Below are positions 1 through 5,471 of a stretch of DNA of 8,512 nucleotides, piece after piece (position 1 is the first letter of the stretch; the number at the start of each line of letters is the position of its first letter). Under the pieces are notes generated by a model, which saw only the letters and a program-made list of their open reading frames with translations, made no database searches and was not told the DNA's origin. Origin of the DNA: Porticoccaceae bacterium (GTDB lineage Bacteria > Pseudomonadota > Gammaproteobacteria > Pseudomonadales > Porticoccaceae); NCBI GenBank assembly GCA_003448675.1, contig DLXZ01000011.1, forward strand, positions 1-8,512, in the 5' to 3' direction. A program made the position numbers and the translations under genes.

Positions 1-579
1 AAGCGCGTGGATAGCTATCAGGTCGAGGTGCTGATTACCCTGGCCCTGGTCACCGGAGGCTACGCCATTGCCGAGCATCTCCATCTTTCCGCGCCCATTG
101 CCATCGTCGTGGCGGGCCTGCTGATTGGCAACCACGGTCGGCGGTCGGCTATGTCCGAGCGTACCACCGAGCATCTCGATACCTTCTGGGAGTTGGTGGA
201 TGAAATTCTTAATGCCGTGCTGTTTGTTTTGATTGGTCTGGAATTGCTGGTAATTTCCCTGCGCGGGGACTACCTGCTGGCCGGTGCCCTGGCTATTCCC
301 CTGATCCTGATCGTACGGGTATGCAGCGTCGGCCTGCCGGTGATGATCATGCGCCAGTTTCGGGAATTCTCCCCCGGCGTTGTGCGCATACTCACCTGGG
401 CGGGCCTGCGGGGCGGTATATCCGTGGCCCTGGCCCTGTCTCTGCCCGCCGGGGAAACACGAGATCTGCTGGTAAGCGCCACCTATGTGGTTGTGGTCTT
501 TTCCATTCTGGTGCAGGGTCTGAGCCTGGGGCCGCTGGTGCGGCGGCTTAGTGGTGGACAGGGTGGGGATGGAAGCTAA
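1..579 (+). CDS. Na+/H+ antiporter, CPA1/NhaP type (C-terminal part, 5' end outside the window)
   Basis: The frame is open from the left edge to a TAA at 577-579, giving 192 residues. The GTG at position 7 is probably an internal valine, because the codons before it are in frame and the protein starts in mid-helix. It is an inner-membrane protein exchanging Na+ (or K+) for H+, used in pH and salt homeostasis. The sequence shows several hydrophobic helices. Segments typical of the CPA1/NhaP family are a LALVTGGYAIAE helix, a SAPIAIVVAGLLIGN helix, FWELVDEILNAVLFVLIGLE with its conserved acidic residues, and WAGLRGGISVALALSLP near the end, whose arginine is conserved in the family. The protein ends soon after its last helix with a short polar tail, so no large cytoplasmic C-terminal domain is present. 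The next gene is convergent and only 27 bp away. Family assignment is secure; ion preference cannot be read. Confidence 0.9.
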   Translation, partial: KRVDSYQVEVLITLALVTGGYAIAEHLHLSAPIAIVVAGLLIGNHGRRSAMSERTTEHLDTFWELVDEILNAVLFVLIGLELLVISLRGDYLLAGALAIPLILIVRVCSVGLPVMIMRQFREFSPGVVRILTWAGLRGGISVALALSLPAGETRDLLVSATYVVVVFSILVQGLSLGPLVRRLSGGQGGDGS

Positions 580-591
580 ATAAGCTTATTT
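578..591. repeat. 14-bp perfect palindrome in the convergent gap
   Basis: AAATAAGCTTATTT overlaps the antiporter stop codon and lies between two convergent genes. It is self-complementary with no loop and has no GC-rich stem. It might contribute weakly to termination on both strands, but it is not a standard intrinsic terminator. This could be chance in an AT-rich gap. Confidence 0.3.
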
Positions 592-606
592 CAGAGCTGT
601 GACTGG

Positions 607-1107
607 TTAAGAGGTGGCCGCTTCAAGCTGGGCGAAATGGGCATCAATGGAGGTTTTCGAATAAGCCTCAATCAGCATCAGCACCGAAAACAGCAGGAGC
701 GTGGCAAAGGCAATGCCGCTAAAAAAGGCCTTGCTGACAAATAAAATCACCACCAGCGAGGCAACAATACAAGCCGCAAACGCCATTTGATAGATGGGAA
801 AGTCGGTCACGACCTTGGCTACACGCTGATGCTCCGCTGCCAGAAATTGCGTCGGGTCAGCTTCATAGGCCTGAATCTGTTGGGCGTGCAGTTGGTTGCA
901 GAAGTTATAGTAGGCGCCACCACCGGCCAGGATCAACAGACTCCAGACCAGGCAGCCGGCTTTTAAACCCTGGAGTAATTTGGCGCCGGAATCCAGCTGC
1001 CAGAGGACGCCGGCAATCACCAGAAAACACACACCCAGAATCAGAAATTGAATGGCTACGGTTTTTTGCGAGGCAATATAGGCATCCAGTGATTCGATAA
1101 TTTCCAT
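607..1107 (-). CDS. Small four-helix membrane protein of unknown function
   Basis: I do not recognise a named family. The 166-residue protein has four clear hydrophobic segments at about residues 17-37, 48-68, 103-124 and 127-148. Two hairpins of helices are separated by a polar stretch (about 71-102) rich in Gln, Glu and Ala. The N-terminus and the C-terminal tail are short and polar, so it is predicted to be an inner-membrane protein with no sizeable soluble domain. The ATG at 1105-1107 is chosen because GGGAG lies 8 bases upstream; a TTG nine codons earlier (1134) has no such site. No catalytic motif is visible. It is the last of three same-strand genes, 59 bp after the DUF2889 gene, so co-transcription is possible but unproven. 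Confidence 0.75.
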   Translation of the reverse strand: MEIIESLDAYIASQKTVAIQFLILGVCFLVIAGVLWQLDSGAKLLQGLKAGCLVWSLLILAGGGAYYNFCNQLHAQQIQAYEADPTQFLAAEHQRVAKVVTDFPIYQMAFAACIVASLVVILFVSKAFFSGIAFATLLLFSVLMLIEAYSKTSIDAHFAQLEAATS

Positions 1108-1127
1108 GGCGGTGTCTCCCTGCTTAG

Positions 1128-1161
1128 CGATCAAGGTTTAATGATTGACAGTATTTGATCG
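1128..1161. repeat. 7-bp inverted repeat CGATCAA / TTGATCG with a 20-nt spacer
   Basis: The arms are 1128-1134 and 1155-1161, perfectly complementary, in the gap between the DUF2889 stop and the membrane-protein start. The spacer is AT-rich. There is no T-run after the second arm on the minus strand, so it does not look like an intrinsic terminator. An operator or an mRNA stem is possible. Confidence 0.35.
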
Positions 1162-1166
1162 GTTGC

Positions 1167-1772
1167 TTAGTCCCCAGTGCTTGCCGATGCTGGCTCACCG
1201 GTAAAATGCAAAGGGTAAGCTTCTTCCACGGCCGGGCCGTCGCTGCGCCAGGTATGGCAGGAGTCAAGCATAAAAGGACGCTGGTTAGGATCCGGTTCGA
1301 CACTGGGGTAGCGGTCGGGGTGGGCCTGATGAGCAACTTCCCTGGCGACCTGACCGGATGTGGTTTGAAAAGCGACGGTAGCGATGGGACCCAGTAATTC
1401 CACCAGGTGGGTGCAGCCCTGGATGCCGCCGAGAAGCTCCTTGACCTTGCGGTTCCAGCCGGGGCCGATACGCAGGCCAATCAGCTTTTGATAGGCGTCC
1501 AGTATCTCATGACAGCTGCGATGGGGCTGGTCATCCATGGTGGTGGCCACGGCCTGGACTTCAAAGTTCTCGTCGATGGTTAGACGCAGACCCATATTGT
1601 GGATAGGCACGCCCGGCGTCAGTATGCCCCGCCAGCGGTTGTCCACATCGTAGGTCTTGGTGTCGACAATGACCGCTTCGATATCCCACATGCCGTCCTC
1701 GCGCAGAAAACCCTGACACTCAATACGGCGGGTGTGCATGTGGCGGCGCGGGGCGGCGGCGGGAAAGGGCAT
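1167..1772 (-). CDS. DUF2889 family protein
   Basis: This 201-residue protein has the hallmarks of DUF2889, a proteobacterial family with no established biochemical role. They are an N-terminal HMHTRRIECQGFLREDGMWD segment, then DTKTYD (38-42), GVPIHNMGLRLTID (54-67), C87 after a proline, IGPGWNRKVKELLGG (102-116), GCTHLVELL (119-127) and a final SCHTW (171-175). H58, C87, C120, H122, C172 and H173 are candidates for metal binding or catalysis, which is my inference. The length is close to the family norm as I recall it, and the frame is intact. The ATG at 1770-1772 has AAGGA 8 bases upstream. The frame stays open much further upstream (to 2120), but that part reads antisense to nothing conserved and overlaps the NTF2-like gene in another frame. 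No signal peptide or membrane segment is visible, so it should be cytoplasmic. Confidence 0.88.
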   Translation of the reverse strand: MPFPAAAPRRHMHTRRIECQGFLREDGMWDIEAVIVDTKTYDVDNRWRGILTPGVPIHNMGLRLTIDENFEVQAVATTMDDQPHRSCHEILDAYQKLIGLRIGPGWNRKVKELLGGIQGCTHLVELLGPIATVAFQTTSGQVAREVAHQAHPDRYPSVEPDPNQRPFMLDSCHTWRSDGPAVEEAYPLHFTGEPASASTGD

Positions 1773-1833
1773 GGTGGAAATCCTTATTCGGTAGAGGGCG
1801 TATTCAAAAAAGTCGCGGAAAATCTGGCCCGAC

Positions 1834-1862
1834 AAGATAACCGCGCGTCCGGTTTTGTGCAA
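1834..1862 (-). promoter_or_regulatory. Possible sigma70-type promoter for the DUF2889 gene
   Basis: On the minus strand, TTGCAC (1862-1857) and TATCTT (1839-1834) are separated by exactly 17 nt. They match the -35 and -10 consensus at 3 and 4 of 6 positions. The start codon is about 60 nt downstream. The match is modest; its position just beside the TGCATT repeats adds some weight. Confidence 0.35.
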
Positions 1863-1870
1863 ATACCGGA

Positions 1871-1898
1871 AAATGCACACAGTGCATTTGTTAATGCA
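1871..1898. repeat. Alternating AATGCA/TGCATT elements forming nested inverted repeats (possible operator)
   Basis: AAATGCACACAGTGCATTT (1871-1889) is a perfect inverted repeat with 8-bp arms and a 3-nt centre. It overlaps a second one, TGCATT-tgtt-AATGCA (1883-1898). The hexamer therefore occurs three times in alternating orientation, starting at 1872, 1883 and 1893, which is 11 and 10 bp apart, about one helical turn. It overlaps the end of the NTF2-like gene and lies just upstream of the possible DUF2889 promoter. This is the layout of a protein-binding array. As RNA the first repeat could also fold into a hairpin, but no T-run follows it. Confidence 0.45.
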
Positions 1899-2304
1899 TG
1901 GGCTGGGTAGTCTCGATATCCCTTTCCAGCGGCCCGATGGGCGTCGGTCCGGCTTGATGAAATACCATTTTGTAGCGTTCGCCTTCACGGCTAAAGCCGT
2001 TGGTAGCCAATAGCAGATTGTCGGGGCGCCGCTCGTCCCACTCATAGCAGGTGACCAGTACAAGCGTATCGTAGGAGACGACTTTGTCGACTTTATGAAT
2101 GATTCGGGGGCAGGTGGCATGGGCGAGAATCTGCTGCCAGCTGGTGATCACCTCATGACGTCCACTAAGCGCCTGGCCGCCCGGATGGATGCAGAGGATG
2201 GGCGTTTCCCTGGCCCAGACGTCGTTCATGGCTGGAATATCGCGGCCAAGAAATGCTTGATAAAAGGCGTCGTTGCAAAACAGCGCTTCCTCGTTGTTGT
2301 TCAT
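1891..2304 (-). CDS. NTF2-like (SnoaL_3-type) small protein
   Basis: The 137-residue protein has the alpha+beta cone pattern of NTF2-like proteins. An N-terminal helix (ALFCNDAFYQAFLGRDIPAM) leads into VWARETPILCIHPGGQALSGRHEVITSWQQIL (about 30-60), which carries the IHPG and GR-x-V-x-x-SW signatures of the SnoaL_3 branch. C-terminal strands follow (VLVTCYEWD, LLLATNGFSREGERYKMVFHQAGPTP). Such proteins are single-domain, often dimeric, and act as small enzymes (isomerases, dehydratases) or ligand-binding modules; the substrate here is unknown. The ATG at 2302-2304 is preceded by GGAA at a short spacing. It is the first of three minus-strand genes, 118 bp upstream of DUF2889. No signal peptide is visible. 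Confidence 0.85.
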   Translation of the reverse strand: MNNNEEALFCNDAFYQAFLGRDIPAMNDVWARETPILCIHPGGQALSGRHEVITSWQQILAHATCPRIIHKVDKVVSYDTLVLVTCYEWDERRPDNLLLATNGFSREGERYKMVFHQAGPTPIGPLERDIETTQPMH

Positions 2305-2335
2305 GCTTTTTCCATGGAATGATTGGCAATAAGTC

Positions 2336-2365
2336 GTTATTTTTCTTCAGTGTAGTGCCAGTCAA
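2336..2365 (-). promoter_or_regulatory. Possible promoter for the NTF2-like gene
   Basis: On the minus strand, TTGACT (2365-2360, 5 of 6 to consensus) is followed after 18 nt by AATAAC (2341-2336, 4 of 6). This would place the transcript start about 25 nt before the ATG. The 138-bp region up to the plus-strand ORF at 2443 is divergent, so it must hold control signals for both sides if both are expressed. Confidence 0.45.
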
Positions 2366-2380
2366 GCGAAGTTAAAAGAT

Positions 2381-2410
2381 TTACCCCCGCGACTGAGATA
2401 AACCTATACT
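2381..2410 (+). promoter_or_regulatory. Weak candidate promoter for the crotonase-like fragment
   Basis: TATACT at 2405-2410 matches the -10 consensus at 5 of 6 positions. The best -35 at a plausible distance is TTACCC (2381-2386), only 3 of 6, with an 18-nt spacer. The start codon is at 2443. Suggestive only. Confidence 0.3.
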
Positions 2411-2442
2411 TTGGAAACCTGTTTTATCCAAGCGGAGCCAGC

Positions 2443-2754
2443 GTGAATAATCAGACTAAAAATCAAACCAGTGCTCACCCTCTTGACCGTGGCAACGCAA
2501 ATTGTCGGATCGAAAGCCGATTGTCTGGTAAGGAAGTGGCATGGATAACCCTGAGCCACGAAGGCAAGATGAACAGCATCGGCAGCACATACACTTGTAG
2601 CGCCTACACTTGTAGTGCCGGCACGCGGATTGTGGTTCCACCACGGTCTGTTCATAGCGAGCTGAGCGGTAGCGCCAACGCACTGGTGGGGCTTTCCATG
2701 GATCCGGCAACCTTGAGTGAAAATGTTGACCTGCCGCCGTCGGCACTGGTCTGA
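2443..2754 (+). pseudogene. Enoyl-CoA hydratase-like N-terminal fragment (probable gene remnant)
   Basis: This ORF encodes 103 residues from a GTG that has GGAG five bases upstream, a good ribosome site. Residues 29-48 (GKEVAWITLSHEGKMNSIGS) resemble the first strand and loop of crotonase-fold enzymes (consensus-like G-x-VAWITL-x-x-x-GKMNA). After residue 48 the resemblance ends and a duplicated YTCSA pentapeptide follows (50-54, 55-59). The remaining 44 residues match nothing I know. The oxyanion-hole and catalytic-glutamate regions of a crotonase are absent, and a full protein of about 240-270 residues would not fit before the next gene. I therefore read it as a truncated, decayed relic. 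A complete crotonase lies 1.1 kb away on the other strand (3858-4574), but the two N-termini are not close copies. Alternatively it is a translated small orphan protein; the start signals look intact. Confidence 0.45.
2590..2619 (+). repeat. 15-bp tandem duplication
   Basis: Two adjacent 15-bp units, TACACTTGTAGCGCC (2590-2604) and TACACTTGTAGTGCC (2605-2619), differ at one base. The unit length keeps the reading frame and duplicates YTCSA in the protein. It sits exactly where crotonase similarity stops in the surrounding ORF, so it may mark the scar of a rearrangement or of replication slippage. Confidence 0.85.
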
Positions 2755-2793
2755 ATCTTCCGGGTAAGCCTGTAAGCTTGTGGCGCCTGGCGC

Positions 2794-3798
2794 TTAGTAC
2801 CGAATCACCACCTTACCGAAGTGCCCCTGTTGCTCCAGGCAGCGATAGGCATCGGGTGCTTTATCAAAATCAAAAGTCTGATCGATTACCGGTTTGGTCT
2901 GGTGCGCGGAGAGGGCGCGGTTCATATCTTCGAACATGACGCGGCTGCCCACGTAGATGCCCTGTAGATCAATCGATTTGCGCAACACGGCATCGGGGTT
3001 GACCGCACCACCAAAGCCGGTGAGCACGCCGATGAGGCCGACCATGCCACCAAAGCGGGTGGCGGTGAGGGATTTTTCCAGGGTGCCGGCGCCACCCACT
3101 TCCACCACCTGATCGACGCCGAGACCATCGGTCATTTCCAGGACGGTTTTTTCCCAGTCCGGGTCGGTTTTGTAGTTGATGGTCCGCCAGGCGCCGAGGG
3201 CTTTTACCCGCTCCAGTTTTTCGTCGCTACTGGAGGTGACGATGGCGCGGGCGCCATGCATGACGGCAAATTGCAGACCAAAGATGGAAACACCGCCCGT
3301 ACCCTGCAGCAAGACAATATCGCCGGCTTTGACGCCGCCTTTCACGACCATGGATTGCCAGGCCGTGAGGGCGGCGCAGGGTAATGTCGCGCCTTCTTCA
3401 AAGCTCATATAATCGGGTAGCGCCACCAGCCCCATTTCATCGACTACGATTTCTTCAGCCAACACGCCATCCAGGGCGCCACCCAGAGCGCTTTGCATGA
3501 CATCGGCGGTGATCCTGCCGTCCAGCCAGCGCTGGAAGAAGGTGGTGATTACCCGATCGCCGGTTTTGAAACGGGTCACCTCCGAGCCGGTTTCAATAAT
3601 TTCACCACAGCCATCGGAATTGGGAATCAGTGGCAGCTTGCCACCCATGCCGCCAAACAGGACGGTCATTAAATCCCGGTAATTCAGTGAGGATGCCTTG
3701 ATGCGGACCCGTACCTGGCGAGCGCCGAGATCGGCGTGTTCTCTGTTTGTAAGGCTCAGGGCGTCGATGCCCTTGGTGGTGATTTCGTAGGCTTTCAT
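2794..3798 (-). CDS. Zinc-independent MDR-family NAD(P)-dependent alcohol dehydrogenase / quinone oxidoreductase
   Basis: This 334-residue protein is a medium-chain dehydrogenase/reductase. The N-terminal GroES-like domain contains ASSLNYRDL (35-43), LIPNSDGCGEIIETGSEV (57-74) and FKTGDRV (77-83). A Rossmann domain follows, with LLQGTGGVSIFGLQFA (163-178) as the dinucleotide-binding turn, then VTSSSDEKLERVKALGA and VDQVVEVGGAGTL. The catalytic zinc cysteine is replaced (SLNYRD), and the four-cysteine structural zinc loop is missing, which places it among zinc-less quinone-oxidoreductase-like enzymes. It should reduce or oxidise a carbonyl, alcohol or enoyl bond with NAD(P)(H); the substrate is unknown. 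The ATG at 3796-3798 has GGAG nine bases upstream. The longer open frame (to 4089) only reads through the upstream crotonase gene. It follows that gene by 59 bp on the same strand and is probably co-transcribed with it. Confidence 0.92.
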   Translation of the reverse strand: MKAYEITTKGIDALSLTNREHADLGARQVRVRIKASSLNYRDLMTVLFGGMGGKLPLIPNSDGCGEIIETGSEVTRFKTGDRVITTFFQRWLDGRITADVMQSALGGALDGVLAEEIVVDEMGLVALPDYMSFEEGATLPCAALTAWQSMVVKGGVKAGDIVLLQGTGGVSIFGLQFAVMHGARAIVTSSSDEKLERVKALGAWRTINYKTDPDWEKTVLEMTDGLGVDQVVEVGGAGTLEKSLTATRFGGMVGLIGVLTGFGGAVNPDAVLRKSIDLQGIYVGSRVMFEDMNRALSAHQTKPVIDQTFDFDKAPDAYRCLEQQGHFGKVVIRY

Positions 3799-3857
3799 GG
3801 TTCTGTTCTCCGGCAAGGATTGGTGTCGGGCGTTTTTTTCGTTATTGATGTCTTTCT

Positions 3858-4574
3858 TTATTTGTACATATCCGCGATCAGGGCAATATCCCGGCCCAGC
3901 TCCAGGGCATTGGGCAGAGGCATGTCCGCGCTTCGGCGGATAAGCTGTTTGGTTAGCCACAGGGCATTGTGGTCGTAGCCCGCCAGTTGCTCGGCCATGG
4001 CGGTGGCGGTATTTAACAGCGCATCCCGGGCAACGATACGGTTGATCATACCGAAATTCAGCGCCTGTTCCGCACTGATGTTGTCGCATAGTGTCAGCAG
4101 CTCAAAAGCCGCCTTGCGGCCGATCTGGTGGACCAGGGGTGGCGCCACGCCGGCGGCGGGCATGCCCAGCTTGACTTCCGGGTAGCCGAATATTGCGTTC
4201 TCCGCGGCCACTACCATGTCGCAACTGATGGCCAGATTACAGCCGCCGCCGAGGGCATAGCCGTGCACCGCCGCAATCATGGGCGTGTTGAGGGTGACCA
4301 GTTGCTGATAAAAGGCAATGCTGTGGTGGATGCTATCGGCGATCTCTCGCGGCGTGGGGGTTTCCCCCATGTCCGACAGATCCGCGCCGGCGCTAAAGGC
4401 CCGGCCCTCACCGGAAACGACAATTACCGCGATGGTGGGGTCGTTATCAGCTTGGCTCAGCGCCGCTGAAATTTCATCGGAAAGCGTCTTATTAAGGGCG
4501 TTGAGTTTTTGTGGCCGGTTGAGACTTATATAGCGTATCGGGCCCTGGTCATTGATAAGGATTGTTTCAGGCAT
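3858..4574 (-). CDS. Enoyl-CoA hydratase/isomerase family protein (crotonase fold)
   Basis: This 238-residue protein, slightly short for the family, would hydrate or isomerise an enoyl-CoA in acyl-CoA breakdown in the cytoplasm. Its N-terminus reads ISLNRPQKLNALN (16-28). The first oxyanion-hole segment is AFSAGADLSDMG (59-70) and the second is VHGYALGGGCNLAISCD (103-119). Both glutamates that act as catalytic acid/base in hydratases align here: E133 in FGYPEVKLGMPAAG and E158 in AAFELLTLCDNISA. That favours hydratase activity, although isomerases share much of this pattern. The usual GAGGTQRL is replaced by AAGVAPPL, so substrate specificity is unclear. The ATG has a strong AGGAG five bases upstream. 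It starts a minus-strand pair with the MDR gene and is divergent from the Nudix gene. Confidence 0.93.
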   Translation of the reverse strand: MPETILINDQGPIRYISLNRPQKLNALNKTLSDEISAALSQADNDPTIAVIVVSGEGRAFSAGADLSDMGETPTPREIADSIHHSIAFYQQLVTLNTPMIAAVHGYALGGGCNLAISCDMVVAAENAIFGYPEVKLGMPAAGVAPPLVHQIGRKAAFELLTLCDNISAEQALNFGMINRIVARDALLNTATAMAEQLAGYDHNALWLTKQLIRRSADMPLPNALELGRDIALIADMYK

Positions 4575-4600
4575 GGGAGCTCCTAAGGACTTTCAGCCCT

Positions 4601-4612
4601 GGAGTGTACTCC
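4601..4612. repeat. Short inverted repeat upstream of the crotonase gene
   Basis: GGAGT-gt-ACTCC lies 27 bp before the crotonase start codon, in the 217-bp divergent region. Such a short dyad might be an operator but could easily be chance. I see no strong promoter for the crotonase gene in this region. Confidence 0.2.
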
Positions 4613-4724
4613 TGTTGCGTAGCGGGACGGGAATTCGGCGCATTCAGGAAGGAAACGGCTGTTGATGCCGCTTACTGGCCGTCCCCGTATGATTAAAGGT
4701 GCCAATATACGCAGAGTTCAGGAT

Positions 4725-4753
4725 TTGGCGAGAATCGGATCTGCGAGTATATT
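4725..4753 (+). promoter_or_regulatory. Sigma70-type promoter for the Nudix gene
   Basis: TTGGCG (4725-4730, 4 of 6 to consensus), an exact 17-nt spacer, and TATATT (4748-4753, 5 of 6) make the best-looking promoter in the window. Transcription would begin near 4760. That is downstream of the GTG at 4699, so it supports the later TTG start at 4792 for the Nudix protein. Confidence 0.5.
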
Positions 4754-4791
4754 TTGTGGTCCATAACACAGATAACGTAAAGGCCATCATT

Positions 4792-5415
4792 TTGCAGCAG
4801 CCACTCAAGCCCAGTTTCAGGCATCGGGTTGTACAGCGTCTGGAAGCGTTTAACTGTCGCGGTCGGGAAAGTGAAGGTCTGAAGCATGCTGCCGTGGGTC
4901 TGGTCATCGTTGCAACGGAGGGGGGAGATGGCGCCATTGTGCTTACCCGTCGTTCATCCAAGCTCAGGGCCCACAAAGGCCAATGGGCCTTGCCGGGTGG
5001 GCGTATTGACGCGGGTGAAAGCCCCCGGGATGCAGTCTTGCGTGAAACCGCGGAGGAAATTGATCTGCATCTCCCCCCGGAAAATATTCTCGGGGTGCTG
5101 GATGACTACCAGACCCGCTCCGGCTACCTGATTACGCCGGTGGTGGTCTGGGGAGGGGAGGATGTCACCATGCGGGCCAATCCGGAGGAGGTGGAATCCA
5201 TTCACCTGGTCAGTTTCGGGGAGCTGAACCGACCTGATTCGCCGGTATTTCTGGATATCCCCGAAAGTGACAGGCCGGTAATCCGTCTGCTGGTGGAGGA
5301 AAACTTCGTACATGCGCCCACGGCAGCGGTAATGTATCAGTTTCGGGAGGTTTGCCTGCATGGGCGCCATACGCGGGTTGACCACTATGAGCAGCCGGTA
5401 TTTGCCTGGAAATAA
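4792..5415 (+). CDS. Nudix hydrolase, CoA-pyrophosphatase-like
   Basis: With the TTG start at 4792 the protein has 207 residues. The Nudix box G-x5-E-x7-R-E-x-x-E-E is intact at residues 70-89 (G70, E76, R84, E85, E88, E89) and binds the metals used to cut a nucleoside-diphosphate bond. The consensus glycine two residues after the last glutamate is Asp here. Just before it, LTRRSSKLRAHKGQWALPGG (51-70) resembles the LTxRS...GxxxxPGG signature of CoA-pyrophosphatases (NudL/NUDT7 type). The C-terminus (IPESDRPVIRL, HAPTAAVMYQFRE, HYEQPVFAWK) is a family-conserved block as I recall it. The frame also opens at a GTG (4699), adding 31 residues. I prefer 4792 because AAAGG lies 8 bases upstream, a promoter lies inside the extension, and the extra residues look non-conserved. 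It is followed 56 bp later by the CoA-transferase gene, which fits a CoA-related role. Confidence 0.88.
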   Translation: MQQPLKPSFRHRVVQRLEAFNCRGRESEGLKHAAVGLVIVATEGGDGAIVLTRRSSKLRAHKGQWALPGGRIDAGESPRDAVLRETAEEIDLHLPPENILGVLDDYQTRSGYLITPVVVWGGEDVTMRANPEEVESIHLVSFGELNRPDSPVFLDIPESDRPVIRLLVEENFVHAPTAAVMYQFREVCLHGRHTRVDHYEQPVFAWK

Positions 5416-5471
5416 AACCTCTAGCGGGAATAAATATAAATAAACTTTTTTAATTACAGGGAATCAGCGTT

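Noticed and set aside
1773..2120. N-terminal extension of the DUF2889 frame (open to 2120)
   Set aside because: The extra residues show no family similarity and overlap the NTF2-like gene out of frame. The ATG at 1772 has a good ribosome site and begins the conserved part.
2755..2793. GC-rich inverted repeat GCGCC-a-GGCGC as a terminator between convergent genes
   Set aside because: The usable stem is only about 4 bp with a 3-nt loop, and no T-run follows on either strand.
3799..4089. N-terminal extension of the MDR dehydrogenase frame
   Set aside because: It reads through the end of the crotonase gene in another frame and encodes no recognisable domain. The ATG at 3798 begins the standard MDR N-terminus.
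5416..5471. TATAAA at 5435-5440 as a promoter for the CoA-transferase gene
   Set aside because: The stretch is simply AT-rich and no -35-like hexamer lies at a suitable distance.
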